Assembly: GCA_002413745.1 (NCBI GenBank)
Contig: DHXP01000073.1
Location: 21,204-70,500 of the forward strand
Source: Flavobacterium sp. UBA5153
GTDB taxonomy: Bacteria > Bacteroidota > Bacteroidia > Flavobacteriales > Flavobacteriaceae
DNA: 49,297 nt
Reading direction: 5' to 3'
A program made the position numbers and the translations under genes. Of this stretch, positions 34,903 through 44,267 are shown one piece after another. Below the pieces are notes generated by a model that was not told the DNA's origin, searched no databases, and worked only from the letters and a program-made list of their open reading frames with translations. Each line of letters opens with the position of its first letter. Position 1 is the first letter of the stretch.

Positions 34903-34936
34903 TAATTTAGCGTACCGGAACAGAACAGTACGCTAA
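34903..34936 (+). promoter_or_regulatory. Promoter and operator of the GntR-xylB-xylA operon
   Basis: A -7-like TAATTTAG (34903-34910, one mismatch) overlaps a perfect inverted repeat TTAGCGTAC-N12-GTACGCTAA (34907-34915 and 34928-34936) that ends two bases before the ATG at 34939. A regulator bound here would cover the transcription start. The encoded GntR protein is the obvious candidate. This repeat does not resemble the LacI-type sites. Confidence 0.6.
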
Positions 34937-34938
34937 TT

Positions 34939-35940
34939 ATGAATGAAAAGAATTTTGCTTTTATTATTAATCACGATAGTGATGTCCCTAAATATCAGCA
35001 ATTGGTTAATTCCATTAATAATGCTATAGCTGAAAATATTCTAGATAAGGGCGATTTGTTGCCTTCGGTGAATAGCATTTGTAAAACAAATCATTTGTCA
35101 AGAGACACTGTTTTTAAGGCTTATTCGATTTTAAAAGATCAAAGGGTTATTGAATCTGTTCCAAACAAAGGATATTATGTAGCGGGTGAAACCAGGAAAG
35201 TACTTTTAGTACTAGATACATTTAAGGCGTATAAAGAAGTTTTATACCATTCATTTGTGAATAATTTGCCTGATAATATTATTACTGATGTGCAGTTTCA
35301 TCATTATAACATAGACAATTTTAAAACCATCATTAACAACAGCATTGGGAAATATTATAAATATGTCGTGATGAATTTTGATCATAAAGAAGTAGCTTCT
35401 GTCTTGTCCAATATTGCAAATGACAAACTATTATTGATTGATTGGAATATACATTCCAAACCTAAAAATAATTATGTTTTTCAAGATTTTGGAAAAGCAT
35501 TTTATGAATCTTTAAAAGGAGCCATTGATTTATTTAGAAAATATAAGGAAATTGATTTTGTATACCCAACTTATACGAATCATCCAACAGAGACGGTTGA
35601 TTTTTTCAAAAAGTTTTGTGAAGAATTTAATTTTAATTATAAAATTATTACCAATCCCAACGACTTCAATATAGAAAAAAATAAGGCATATATAAGTGTA
35701 AGCGACAGAATTCTCGGAATATTCTTAGAGCAATGTCGAGAAAAGGACTTTGAACCCGGAAAGGATGTGGGCTTCTTGTCCTACAATGAAACTCCCATGA
35801 AAAAATTCATTTATAAGGGGATTTCAGTAATATCTACTGATTTTAAAGAATTAGGGACCAAAGGAGCTGAATTTATTACAAAAGACGAACCGATGCAGTA
35901 TTATGTATCAACAAATTTAATATTAAGAGAATCATTATAA
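34939..35940 (+). CDS. GntR-type transcriptional regulator with a LacI-like effector domain, likely xylose-responsive
   Basis: This 333-residue protein has an N-terminal GntR winged helix (about 12-80, with LPSVNSICKTNHLSRDTVFKA and VPNKGYYV). Its longer C-terminal domain is of the periplasmic-binding type (about 85-333) rather than FadR or HutC type. It is 3 bases upstream of xylB and in one operon with xylA, so it probably senses xylose or xylulose and controls this operon. A perfect inverted repeat over its own transcription start suggests autoregulation. Effector and sign of regulation are inferred. Confidence 0.85.
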   Translation: MNEKNFAFIINHDSDVPKYQQLVNSINNAIAENILDKGDLLPSVNSICKTNHLSRDTVFKAYSILKDQRVIESVPNKGYYVAGETRKVLLVLDTFKAYKEVLYHSFVNNLPDNIITDVQFHHYNIDNFKTIINNSIGKYYKYVVMNFDHKEVASVLSNIANDKLLLIDWNIHSKPKNNYVFQDFGKAFYESLKGAIDLFRKYKEIDFVYPTYTNHPTETVDFFKKFCEEFNFNYKIITNPNDFNIEKNKAYISVSDRILGIFLEQCREKDFEPGKDVGFLSYNETPMKKFIYKGISVISTDFKELGTKGAEFITKDEPMQYYVSTNLILRESL

Positions 35941-35943
35941 ATT

Positions 35944-37428
35944 ATGTATTATATAGGATATGACATAGGAAGTTCTTCGGTCAAGGTAGCCTTGGTTGAA
36001 GCATCAACAGGAGAAAAAATAATTGCAATCCATGAGCCACAGGATGAAATGGCAATTATTGCTTATCACAAAGATTGGGCAGAACAAGATCCCGAGATTT
36101 GGTGGCAACATATATGTGTCGCCACGAAAAGGGCAATCAAAGAAGCAAATATTGATGCATCCAAGATTACAGGTATAGGGATATCATACCAGATGCATGG
36201 ATTGGTTGTGGTTGATAAAGAAGGGAACTCTTTACGCAACTCCATAATTTGGTGTGATAGTAGGGCAATAGAAATTGGAGATAAAGCCTTTGCGGAATTA
36301 GGAGAAGAAAAATGCGCAACTCATTTATTGAATTCGCCAGGTAATTTCACAGCTTCTAAATTAAAATGGGTAAAAGAAAATGAGCCGGCTATTTATGAAA
36401 AAATTTATAAATATATGTTACCGGGAGATTTTATTGCCTATAAACTGACCGGAGAAATAACAACCACCAAAAATGGTTTGTCTGAAGGTATGCTTTGGGA
36501 CTATAAAGAAAATAAAGTGGCCAATTGGTTATTGGATTATTACGGAATAGATCAATCATTAACACCTACAATTGTTGAAAATTTCACTAATCAAGGTATA
36601 TTGAATGCACAAGCATCTAAAGAAGTAGGTCTTCCTATTGGCATTCCAGTGGTTTACAGAGCGGGAGATCAACCTAACAATGCGTTGTCGTTAAATATAT
36701 TTAAACCTGGGGAAGTAGCAGCTACTGGCGGGACTTCTGGAGTTATATATGCCGTTACCGACAAGTTAAAATCTAAAGAAACTTCGAGAATAAACAGCTT
36801 TGTGCATGTTAATTATACAGATGAAAATCCAACAGTAGGAAAGTTATTATGTATCAATGGAGCAGGAATTCAATACAGATGGTTACGAAATCATAGTGCT
36901 GTAGATTCTTACGAAAATATGAACAGAAAAGCGTCAAAAGTTCCCGTAGGTTCAGATGGTGTAGTAGTAATTCCTTTTGGAAATGGGGCAGAGCGCATGT
37001 TGAATAATAAAAATATAGACAGCCATATTTTGAATCTGAATTTCAATAAACACAGCCATGGACATTTATATAGAGCGGCATTGGAAGGCATTGCTTTTTC
37101 ATTTGTTTACGGGATGGAGATTTTAAAAAATGATGATGCCGAAATAACGGTAATAAGAGCCGGAAACGACAATTTGTTTCGTTCAGAAATTTTTTCGAAT
37201 ACAGTAGCAACGCTTATTGGTCACGAAATAGAAATCTATAACACGACTGGATCTGTTGGTGCAGCCAGAGCAGTTGGACTCATTGATGGTGATTTCGAAA
37301 AATTTGGAGAAAACATTATTAAGAATGACCATGTAATGACCTATTTGCCTTTAAAAAATAATGAACCTTACATAGAAGCATACGAACACTGGAAAAAAGA
37401 ATTAGAATTAATATTAACAAATAAATAA
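35944..37428 (+). CDS. xylB: Xylulokinase
   Basis: This 494-residue FGGY-family kinase has the N-terminal phosphate-binding segment [24 protein letters not shown] follows at about 81-88, and the catalytic-base region [10 protein letters not shown] holds Asp242. The C-terminal GGxxxxxxxR-like block is here [15 protein letters not shown], with [11 protein letters not shown] after it. It phosphorylates D-xylulose to xylulose 5-phosphate, the second step of xylose use. It lies 7 bases before xylA, which fixes the substrate assignment well. Confidence 0.93.
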   Translation: MYYIGYDIGSSSVKVALVEASTGEKIIAIHEPQDEMAIIAYHKDWAEQDPEIWWQHICVATKRAIKEANIDASKITGIGISYQMHGLVVVDKEGNSLRNSIIWCDSRAIEIGDKAFAELGEEKCATHLLNSPGNFTASKLKWVKENEPAIYEKIYKYMLPGDFIAYKLTGEITTTKNGLSEGMLWDYKENKVANWLLDYYGIDQSLTPTIVENFTNQGILNAQASKEVGLPIGIPVVYRAGDQPNNALSLNIFKPGEVAATGGTSGVIYAVTDKLKSKETSRINSFVHVNYTDENPTVGKLLCINGAGIQYRWLRNHSAVDSYENMNRKASKVPVGSDGVVVIPFGNGAERMLNNKNIDSHILNLNFNKHSHGHLYRAALEGIAFSFVYGMEILKNDDAEITVIRAGNDNLFRSEIFSNTVATLIGHEIEIYNTTGSVGAARAVGLIDGDFEKFGENIIKNDHVMTYLPLKNNEPYIEAYEHWKKELELILTNK

Positions 37429-37435
37429 TAAAAAA

Positions 37436-38761
37436 ATGATAGTTTTAGGGAATAAAGAATATTACAAAGGAATTGGTCAAATTCAATTCGAAGGGAAAGA
37501 GTCGGATAATCCGTTAGCCTTTAAATACTACAACCCGGAGCAGGTAGTGGCCGGTAAAACAATGCGCGAGCATTTCAAATTTGCGATTGCATACTGGCAT
37601 ACATTCTGCGGGCAAGGTGGAGATCCATTTGGACCAGGAACACAAAATTTTCCTTGGGATCAATCGAATGATCCAATTCAAGCTGCAAAAGATAAAGCAG
37701 ATGCAGCTTTTGAATTCGTTACTAAAATGGGTTTTGGTCATTACTGTTTTCATGATAATGATTTGATTCAAGAAGGAGCAACTTTTGGAGAATCTGAAAG
37801 TAGATTGGCTACAATCACAGATTATTTGAAAGAAAAACAAGCCGCATCTGGAGTAAAATTGCTTTGGGGAACTGCAAACTGTTTTTCTAACCCACGCTAT
37901 ATGAATGGTGCAGCGACTAATCCAGATTTTAATGTATTGGCAAGAGCTGGTGGTCAAATAAAATTAGCTTTGGACGCTACCATTGCATTAGGTGGTGAGA
38001 ACTATGTGTTTTGGGGAGGTCGTGAAGGTTATATGTCTTTGCTAAATACAGATATGGGAAGAGAATTAGACCATATGGGACAATTTTTGGCCATGTGTAG
38101 GGATTATGCTAGAGCCCAGGGGTTTAAAGGTAATTTCTTTATTGAACCAAAACCAATGGAACCGATGAAACATCAATATGATTTTGATTCAGCCACAGCT
38201 ATTGGATTTTTGCGTCAATATGGATTGGATAAAGATTTTAAAATGAATATCGAAGTAAATCACGCTACTTTAGCGCAACATACATTCCAACACGAAATTG
38301 AAACTGCCGCAAAAGCGGGAATGTTAGGAAGTTTAGATGCTAACAGAGGCGATTATCAAAATGGTTGGGATACAGATCAATTTCCAAATAACATACAAGA
38401 AACTACCGAAGCAATGCTTGTTTTCTTAAAAGCGGGTGGTTTACAGGGTGGAGGTGTTAATTTTGATGCAAAAATCAGAAGAAACTCTACAGATATGGAG
38501 GATGTTTTCCATGCACACATTGGCGGTGCTGATACTTTTGCTAGAGCATTACTTACGGCTGATAAAATTATCACTTCTTCATCTTATGATGCTTTAAGAA
38601 AACAACGTTACAGTTCATTTGATTCAGGAAAAGGAAAAGATTTTGAACAAGGAAAATTAAATCTAAAAGATTTGTATTCAATTGCTCAAGAAAACGGTGA
38701 ATTGAATTTACAAAGTGGAAAACAAGAGCTTTTCGAAAATATTATTAATCAATACATTTAA
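37436..38761 (+). CDS. xylA: Xylose isomerase
   Basis: This 441-residue TIM-barrel enzyme of the large class II type has the motifs [21 protein letters not shown] (His106 and neighbouring Asp), FWGGREGY and [16 protein letters not shown] (metal ligands). [15 protein letters not shown] lies near the end. It converts D-xylose to D-xylulose using divalent metal. It is the last gene of the gntR-xylB-xylA operon and is followed by a strong terminator. Confidence 0.96.
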   Translation: MIVLGNKEYYKGIGQIQFEGKESDNPLAFKYYNPEQVVAGKTMREHFKFAIAYWHTFCGQGGDPFGPGTQNFPWDQSNDPIQAAKDKADAAFEFVTKMGFGHYCFHDNDLIQEGATFGESESRLATITDYLKEKQAASGVKLLWGTANCFSNPRYMNGAATNPDFNVLARAGGQIKLALDATIALGGENYVFWGGREGYMSLLNTDMGRELDHMGQFLAMCRDYARAQGFKGNFFIEPKPMEPMKHQYDFDSATAIGFLRQYGLDKDFKMNIEVNHATLAQHTFQHEIETAAKAGMLGSLDANRGDYQNGWDTDQFPNNIQETTEAMLVFLKAGGLQGGGVNFDAKIRRNSTDMEDVFHAHIGGADTFARALLTADKIITSSSYDALRKQRYSSFDSGKGKDFEQGKLNLKDLYSIAQENGELNLQSGKQELFENIINQYI

Positions 38762-38862
38762 TATACAATTTTCAGAACGTTGAATATTAAACAAAACTGA
38801 AGCGAACTCTGCTGGAGAGCAACTTGATTAGGGATATAATTTGATGTTCAACGAAAATATCA

Positions 38863-38897
38863 ATCAAAGGGAATTTTACGATTCCCTTTGATATTTT
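38863..38897 (+). terminator. Terminator after xylA
   Basis: ATCAAAGGGAAT and ATTCCCTTTGAT form a perfect 12-bp stem with a 6-base loop, followed by ATTTTAT. It marks the right-hand end of the xylan locus. Confidence 0.7.
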
Positions 38898-38906
38898 ATG
38901 AGGATC

Positions 38907-39540
38907 TTATACCTTTAAAAACTCATCTATAAATTTCATTTTTCGTTTTAATGACAATTCATTATGGGTATTATGCAATTTGGTTTTTTAAATCTGAAAA
39001 ATGCCTATCTATGCATTTGTTATATTTGGGATTTTTGGTGGAGTAAACATTAATACCCAGAAAAAAGCCAAGGAAAATTGTTTTTCAAACTATTCATTAA
39101 ATCAACGACTTATTCCATTACAAACAATTGTCAAAACAGTAAAAACTTGCTTTTTAGATCTTCAATTCCTTGAATGTAAGCTAAATTAGTTTCATATTTA
39201 ACGTAATATTTCAAGAGATTTTCTTTTATAATGTTGTCTTTAAAAAGCATTACACCAAATTTTCTACCGATAAGTTGTATCCATTAATACGATAACTTCT
39301 CTTTATTTTAGCCTGTCAAATCTAATAATATGTTTGTATGTTCTTCTTTGAATTGTTTTTATTGAACATTCCCATTTGATGGATAATTGCAAATAAGTTT
39401 GCTCTCCTTTGAAAAATTTATCCCAAAGTAGAATACTCCAGACATCGCGTTCGGTTGTCAACTTTCTAACCAATCTAATTGCGGAATGATAGCTTACCAT
39501 TTCTTACAAAAAAACTTCTCTTAGGTATGAAACCTTCAAA
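38907..39540 (-). mobile_element. Decayed transposase remnant (IS256-type, zinc-ribbon variant / IS1249-like)
   Basis: There is no intact ORF, but in shifting frames on the - strand a transposase can be read in order. It begins with FFVRNGKLSFRN (about 39480-39540, ruined zinc ribbon). LTTERDVW, then WDKFFKGEQTYLQLSIKW and CSIKTIQRR follow (39330-39450, a helix-turn-helix). VIVLMDTTY and GRKFGVMLFKD come next (about 39235-39300, first DDE-type Asp), then ENLLKYYVKYETNLAYIQGI (about 39155-39215) and LTIVCNG. At the far end is ELSLKRKMKFIDEFLK (about 38910-38955). Frameshifts, stops and an internal deletion separate the pieces. No terminal inverted repeats were recognised. Confidence 0.65.
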
Positions 39541-39779
39541 ACCAATCAATTATGATATTTTATTAATTGAGTTCAGGTTATTAACTAAAGAATAAAATTA
39601 TTTTACATAACATGTAAGAAATATATAGGCTAAATATTTTATTTTGTGTAGTTTGTCGATTTTATTCGTCACTTAAACGATTTTATTTGTATATTTACAT
39701 AACAATTAAACAAGTTCTTTCAATTATAACCCTAAAGAAGTTTGCCCCACAATCTACTTTAAACTTAACAACCTTTATT

Positions 39780-40280
39780 ATGAAAGCAAAATTACTTCGA
39801 GTACTATTGCTAGTTGCAATTGTATTCACCATGAACTCTTGTTCTACAAATAATTCAGAAACACCTGTTGCCGCAGTTTCCTTACTAAAAACCGTAAGTT
39901 ATACATATAGTACATCTGAATTAGAGACAATGGCTTTGATAAACACTTATAGAGCTAGCGTTGGATTAAGTGAATTGAAACAAATCAATTATATTTCATA
40001 TAAATCAGAAGAACATGACAACTATATGATAACGAATAATGTAGTTAATCATGATGATTTTGTTGCACGTTCAGAAGACATCATTAAAGTCTTGGGAGCA
40101 AAAACAGTAGGTGAAAATATCGCTTATAATTATAACACTCCGCAAGCTGCTTTAGACGCTTGGTTGAATAGCCCAACACATAAAGAAAACATTCTAGGTG
40201 ATTTTACTAATTTTGGTATTTCCATAAGAGTAAATTCAGAAGGTAAAAAATATTACACTAATATCTTTGTAAAAATATAA
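39780..40280 (+). CDS. CAP/SCP-domain lipoprotein
   Basis: This 166-residue protein has a lipoprotein signal ending in FTMNSC. One CAP (SCP/PR-1-like) domain follows, recognised by LINTYRASVGLSEL, SEEHDNYM, GENIAYN and SPTHKENILGDFTNFGI. It is probably anchored in the envelope. CAP proteins have varied roles and this one has no assigned reaction. The ORF is open back to 39687, but the ATG at 39780 gives a normal signal peptide. A terminator follows. Confidence 0.82.
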   Translation: MKAKLLRVLLLVAIVFTMNSCSTNNSETPVAAVSLLKTVSYTYSTSELETMALINTYRASVGLSELKQINYISYKSEEHDNYMITNNVVNHDDFVARSEDIIKVLGAKTVGENIAYNYNTPQAALDAWLNSPTHKENILGDFTNFGISIRVNSEGKKYYTNIFVKI

Positions 40281-40673
40281 GTAAAGTTTGTTTTTGGTTT
40301 AGAAACTGTCCTCGAAAGGACGGTTTTTTTGTTTTAATTCTACTGAATCACCCTAAAAATAAGAAGAAAATAAACCATCTAATTTATTGAACCACTAGAA
40401 AATAACCATGGAAGAATAATTTTCGGTTCTTAATACTTCTATTTCATATCTTTGCTCTAACGTTAAATGGTTCATACTCTTGCAAATTTTGGTCGGGGAG
40501 TCAGTAAGATAAATTTAATCATTTAGCAAAGGAGAAAGAATTTATTTTTCTGTTCTCTTTTCTAAAAAGATATTTTATCATATTACAACTTTCAAAAGTT
40601 GCATTTATATGTTGAATCCAATACCCAACAAACATACTAACTTAGCGTCTTAGTTTCTAAGCAACTCAATTAA
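40281..40673. other. Non-coding spacer between the CAP gene and kdsB
   Basis: It contains the terminator at 40303-40331 and a small perfect palindrome CAACTTT-CA-AAAGTTG (40586-40601). No gene remnant or clear promoter was seen. Confidence 0.4.
40303..40331 (+). terminator. Rho-independent terminator after the CAP gene
   Basis: AAACTGTCCT / AGGACGGTTT (one T-G wobble) with a CGAA tetraloop runs into TTTTTTT. Confidence 0.8.
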
Positions 40674-41399
40674 ATGAAAATAATAGCAGTTATTCCCGCC
40701 CGTTACGCCTCTACACGATTTCCCGCTAAATTAATGCAGGACTTGGGAGGAAAAACGGTGATTTTAAGAACCTACGAAGCGGCGAAAAAATCCAATCTTT
40801 TTGACGATGTTTTTGTAGTTACCGATTCCGATTTGATTTTTAATGAAATTGTTTCCCATGATGGAAAAGCCATAATGAGTGTCAAGGAACACGAAAGCGG
40901 AAGTGATCGTATTGCCGAAGCCATTGAAAATCATGATGTGGACATTGTCATAAATGTGCAAGGTGACGAGCCTTTTATCAATACTGTTGCTTTAGAAAAA
41001 CTGATTCAAGTTTTTAAAAACGATACCGAAAGGAAAATTGATTTGGCCTCGTTAATGTGTGAAATCACCGATGAAGACGAAATCAACAATCCAAATAATG
41101 TGAAAGTTGTGGTGGATCAAAACGGTTTTGCCTTGTATTTTTCGCGTTCTGTAATTCCGTATCCAAGAGAGAGAAATGCAGGAGTTCGTTATTTTCAACA
41201 TATTGGAATTTATGCTTTCAGAAAACAAGCTTTGTTGGATTTTTATGGTTTACCAATGAAATCACTGGAAGCTTCCGAAAAACTGGAACAACTTCGCTAT
41301 TTAGAATTTGGAAAACGCATCAAAATGGTCGAAACCGCAAATGCGGGAATTGGCATAGACACGCCTGAAGACTTGGAAAAGGCGAGGAGGATGTTGTAA
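40674..41399 (+). CDS. kdsB: 3-deoxy-manno-octulosonate cytidylyltransferase (CMP-Kdo synthetase)
   Basis: This 241-residue cytoplasmic enzyme has the nucleotide-binding start [20 protein letters not shown]. The Kdo-site segments are [19 protein letters not shown] and [13 protein letters not shown], with GIDTPEDLE near the end. It activates Kdo with CTP for lipopolysaccharide core synthesis. The length is normal. It appears to stand alone, with the next gene convergent and only 2 bases away. Confidence 0.96.
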   Translation: MKIIAVIPARYASTRFPAKLMQDLGGKTVILRTYEAAKKSNLFDDVFVVTDSDLIFNEIVSHDGKAIMSVKEHESGSDRIAEAIENHDVDIVINVQGDEPFINTVALEKLIQVFKNDTERKIDLASLMCEITDEDEINNPNNVKVVVDQNGFALYFSRSVIPYPRERNAGVRYFQHIGIYAFRKQALLDFYGLPMKSLEASEKLEQLRYLEFGKRIKMVETANAGIGIDTPEDLEKARRML

Positions 41400-41401
41400 A
41401 A

Positions 41402-42112
41402 TTAATCTTCATTTTCAAGGTCAAAATATCCTTTGGCTTTTATTTTGGTAGAGAAAAAATTTAAAAACAACACAACAAAAAACAGGAACAACAAGGCTTG
41501 TGTACTTACCAACATTTTTCCGATGGTGGTTACTGGATAAAAATCGCCATATCCTATGGAGGATGAAGTAATTGTGCTGAAATATATTGCATCAAACCAA
41601 TTAGCAAATGGTTTATTCAAATAACTATCGCAGGAATATAAAACGCCAAAAGCAAATACAATTTCTATATAATTAAGGAAAAGCAAGAGCATAGACCTTT
41701 TATAAGAACGCGGTTTTGAAAATAAATCCGAAGCAAAAATCAATGTGGGTATATACAAGACAGTTTCCAGTAAAACATAAAGCATTATCCAAATAACAAA
41801 ACCATTATTTTGCCATTGATTAACCAAAATCAATAAAGGAAATGCCACTTTAAGCAAAATATAAAAATCTAATGCTATATCTTGATATTCATAACCTTTT
41901 TTACAGGCCAAATATTTGATATAAATTCCGGGAAAAAACAATTGGGAGGAAGAAAGAAACAACCTAACAATTTTTTCTATTCCGTTATCATCCTGATGAT
42001 CGTTGTTCCAAATAGATTTAATGTTCTGTATGCGTCTTCGAACAGGATTTAATTTTGGTTTTTGAATCTTGGAGACATTTCCCAATAAAAGTTTTTTAAT
42101 AATTGATTTCAT
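41402..42112 (-). CDS. Two-pore-type potassium channel family membrane protein
   Basis: This protein has about 236 residues and four or so hydrophobic segments. A pore loop with selectivity filter SSIGYGDFYP sits just before the last membrane helix (GKMLVSTQALLFLFFVVLFLN). The SIGYGD filter points to K+ passage. The N-terminal part (LNPVRRRIQNIKSIW) is basic and cytoplasmic. No RCK or cyclic-nucleotide domain is present, so gating is unknown. The ORF can be extended to 42211, overlapping the upstream gene by 20 bases; the internal ATG at 42112 is an alternative and is chosen here. Confidence 0.75.
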   Translation of the reverse strand: MKSIIKKLLLGNVSKIQKPKLNPVRRRIQNIKSIWNNDHQDDNGIEKIVRLFLSSSQLFFPGIYIKYLACKKGYEYQDIALDFYILLKVAFPLLILVNQWQNNGFVIWIMLYVLLETVLYIPTLIFASDLFSKPRSYKRSMLLLFLNYIEIVFAFGVLYSCDSYLNKPFANWFDAIYFSTITSSSIGYGDFYPVTTIGKMLVSTQALLFLFFVVLFLNFFSTKIKAKGYFDLENED

Positions 42113-42191
42113 ATAATTATACGATTGGAATAGGTCTTCTAATTTACTAAATAATTGCTTTACTTTTTTAAATGAACAAAATAATAGGATT

Positions 42192-42857
42192 TCAGGATTT
42201 TTTTTCAACAAGAATCAATTCATTATATTCTTCCTGTTTACGGATTTTTGTCACCACATATTTATTTGAATCGAAATTATTCTCATAATTCAAATTGAGC
42301 TGTTTTTGTTTCTCGTTTAACAACATGGTATTAAAAAGGATAAAGCTCTTTGGATTTATTAAGTGGCAAATTCTGTCGATGAAAAATGTTTCAAACAAAA
42401 AATTAGGCATTTTTGTGTCTTGAAAAACATCGATTATGATTAAGTCATATTTATCCTTGGTTTTTAAGACGAATTCAAAGGCATCATCGATAATTATTTC
42501 CAGATTTTGAATTTTGTTGAGTTGAAAATATTTATTTGCAATTTCAATCACGGCTTTGTCAATTTCGACACCTGTAATTTTTCCTTTATAATTAATTTCG
42601 TCAACCAAAGTTTTTATTACGCTGCCACCAGCCACTCCCAAAACAAGAATATTGTCCATTGTTTTTATTTTTTCGAAACCGATGGTTTTCAATCCCTTTC
42701 TTAAAATGCGTTGCAAACTTCCATAGGAATAATTGGTGTTATTACTGTCCAAAACCAATTTGCCATTTGTCCAAGTGACTTCCAAAGTTTGACTAATAAC
42801 AGATTTTTGTTTGAAAATATTGAGTGGAATAATATAACTGAACAGTCTTTTGAACAT
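42192..42857 (-). CDS. Spermidine-synthase-like methyltransferase-fold protein
   Basis: This 221-residue protein has the Rossmann motif I VLGVAGGSVIKTL, an acidic end of strand 2 (GVEIDKAVIEIA), IIIDDAFEFV and YDLIIIDVF, as in spermidine synthases and related proteins. It is shorter than true spermidine synthases and its N-terminal beta domain is reduced, so polyamine synthesis is not assured. A TATTTTTG -7 box (42874-42881 on the - strand) precedes it. It may be co-transcribed with the channel gene. Confidence 0.75.
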   Translation of the reverse strand: MFKRLFSYIIPLNIFKQKSVISQTLEVTWTNGKLVLDSNNTNYSYGSLQRILRKGLKTIGFEKIKTMDNILVLGVAGGSVIKTLVDEINYKGKITGVEIDKAVIEIANKYFQLNKIQNLEIIIDDAFEFVLKTKDKYDLIIIDVFQDTKMPNFLFETFFIDRICHLINPKSFILFNTMLLNEKQKQLNLNYENNFDSNKYVVTKIRKQEEYNELILVEKKS

Positions 42858-42918
42858 TTGAAATGATTTTTGTCAAAAATAAGAGATTAATGCTAAATTT
42901 ACTCAAAATAGTTTTCAA

Positions 42919-43476
42919 ATGAAACGGAGTACCTACAAATTTATTTTCTTTCGATTAATGGGCTGGAAAATCGAGGGGGCTTTTGACGGAAACATCAAGA
43001 AGTGCGTTCTAATGGTTATTCCACACACCAGTTGGCATGATTTCTATTTAGGGATATTTACACGGGGAATTACGGGTATAGAAATGAATTTTATTGCAAA
43101 AAAAGAGTTGTTTCGTTTTCCTTTTGGATATTATTTCCATTGGATGGGTGGCACACCAATAGATAGAACGGGAAGTTTGAACAAAGTGGACGCTATTGCA
43201 ACTATATTTGAAAAACATACGGAGTTTAGACTTGCCATTGCACCCGAAGGAACCAGAAAAAAAGTTAATGGAGTAAAAACCGGATTTTATTATATTGCTT
43301 TGAAAGCGAATGTTCCCATAGTTCCCATTGCATTTGATTTTGGCAATAAGATGGTAAATATTGGCAAACCATTTCATCCTACTTCAAATTATGAAACTGA
43401 TTTAAAAAATTTGCTTAAACATTTTGAAGGTGTAATCGGAAAAGTTCCAGAATACGGTTTTATGCCAGAAAAATAA
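42919..43476 (+). CDS. PlsC-like 1-acyl-glycerol-3-phosphate acyltransferase
   Basis: This 185-residue protein has the HX4D catalytic motif in PHTSWHDFYLG and the substrate-binding motif APEGTRKK. WMGGTPIDR lies between them. It resembles small bacterial acyltransferases that move an acyl chain onto lysophospholipids or related acceptors. The exact acceptor is unknown. It ends at the stop of the convergent XRE gene. Confidence 0.83.
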   Translation: MKRSTYKFIFFRLMGWKIEGAFDGNIKKCVLMVIPHTSWHDFYLGIFTRGITGIEMNFIAKKELFRFPFGYYFHWMGGTPIDRTGSLNKVDAIATIFEKHTEFRLAIAPEGTRKKVNGVKTGFYYIALKANVPIVPIAFDFGNKMVNIGKPFHPTSNYETDLKNLLKHFEGVIGKVPEYGFMPEK

Positions 43477-43956
43477 TTATTCTGGGGAGTAGTGTTTAAA
43501 AGTTCCATTTTTATAGAAAATCACAATTCGGTCAATTTCTGAACTGTTTTTCTGAATCGCCGAGTTTTGCGTATTTGGAATAGTATTTGCAAAATTTTCT
43601 TCTGCACGATTTTTTTTGCTTGGCAATTCTTCGGAAAACAAATCGGGTTGGTTTTCAATTTTATTTTCCAAAGTTTGATTGTTGATTGTTGGAGTAGGAG
43701 TTACAATAGTAGCATCACTTTTATTTTCCGACTTTGGAAAATTTCCTTTGCCATTCAAAATCCAGTACAAATCGACCTCGGGAAAAACCTCAATAATTTT
43801 TAAAATAAAATCTAAGCTTGGTTTGTTTCTGCCTGAAAGTAGGTGAGACAAACTTGAACGCTGTACCCCAATTTTATCAGCAAAGGAAGAAGCATTTAGA
43901 CTGTAATAATCAAGTATAATTTCTAATCTTTTTATAAAATCCTCTATGTTTACCAT
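43477..43956 (-). CDS. XRE-family helix-turn-helix regulator
   Basis: This 159-residue protein has an N-terminal Cro/C1-type domain (about 5-65, SLNASSFADKIGVQRSSLSHLLSGRNKPSLDFI), then a low-complexity Asn/Pro/Thr-rich linker and a short C-terminal segment. The PEVDLYWILNGKG motif is common in Bacteroidota XRE proteins. It is likely autoregulated through an inverted repeat over its promoter. Its targets are unknown. Confidence 0.85.
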   Translation of the reverse strand: MVNIEDFIKRLEIILDYYSLNASSFADKIGVQRSSLSHLLSGRNKPSLDFILKIIEVFPEVDLYWILNGKGNFPKSENKSDATIVTPTPTINNQTLENKIENQPDLFSEELPSKKNRAEENFANTIPNTQNSAIQKNSSEIDRIVIFYKNGTFKHYSPE

Positions 43957-43994
43957 TGTAAATCAGTGTTTAAAACAATTGATTTACAAATGTA
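43956..43994 (-). promoter_or_regulatory. XRE promoter with overlapping inverted repeat
   Basis: A perfect repeat TTGTAAATCA-N14-TGATTTACAA (43956-43965 and 43980-43989) abuts the XRE start codon. It overlaps a perfect -7 box TACATTTG on the - strand (43987-43994). This is the expected layout for an autorepressor. Confidence 0.55.
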
Positions 43995-44267
43995 ATTAAA
44001 AAGAATGAAAGCGCCAAAATTACAACTGTAAAACGCTTTAAATTCAATAATTAACTGGAATAAAAACATAAATTAAAGTACTGCAATTAACTGATATACA
44101 ATAATATAAATATTGAATATTATTAGATAAACAAATGTCAACTTTCGATATAAAACAGGCCACATTATAGGAGAGAATCTTGTTTACATATTTAAATAAG
44201 GATGATTTTTAATTGTTTACAAATGTAAATATAAAGATGTTTACTTTTGTGAATTAAATAATATACC
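43995..44267. other. AT-rich intergenic region between XRE and M14 genes
   Basis: No gene is seen. Several TTTACA / TGTAAA half-sites recur (near 44181, 44216 and 44224), similar to the XRE-side repeat. A -7 box TACTTTTG lies at 44242-44249 for the M14 gene, without a clear -33 TTG. Confidence 0.4.

Noticed and set aside
37514-37957. 147-residue - strand ORF
   Set aside because: It lies fully antisense to xylA, with no recognisable domain.
39001-39189. 62-residue + strand ORF
   Set aside because: It is antisense to the transposase remnant and has no family features.
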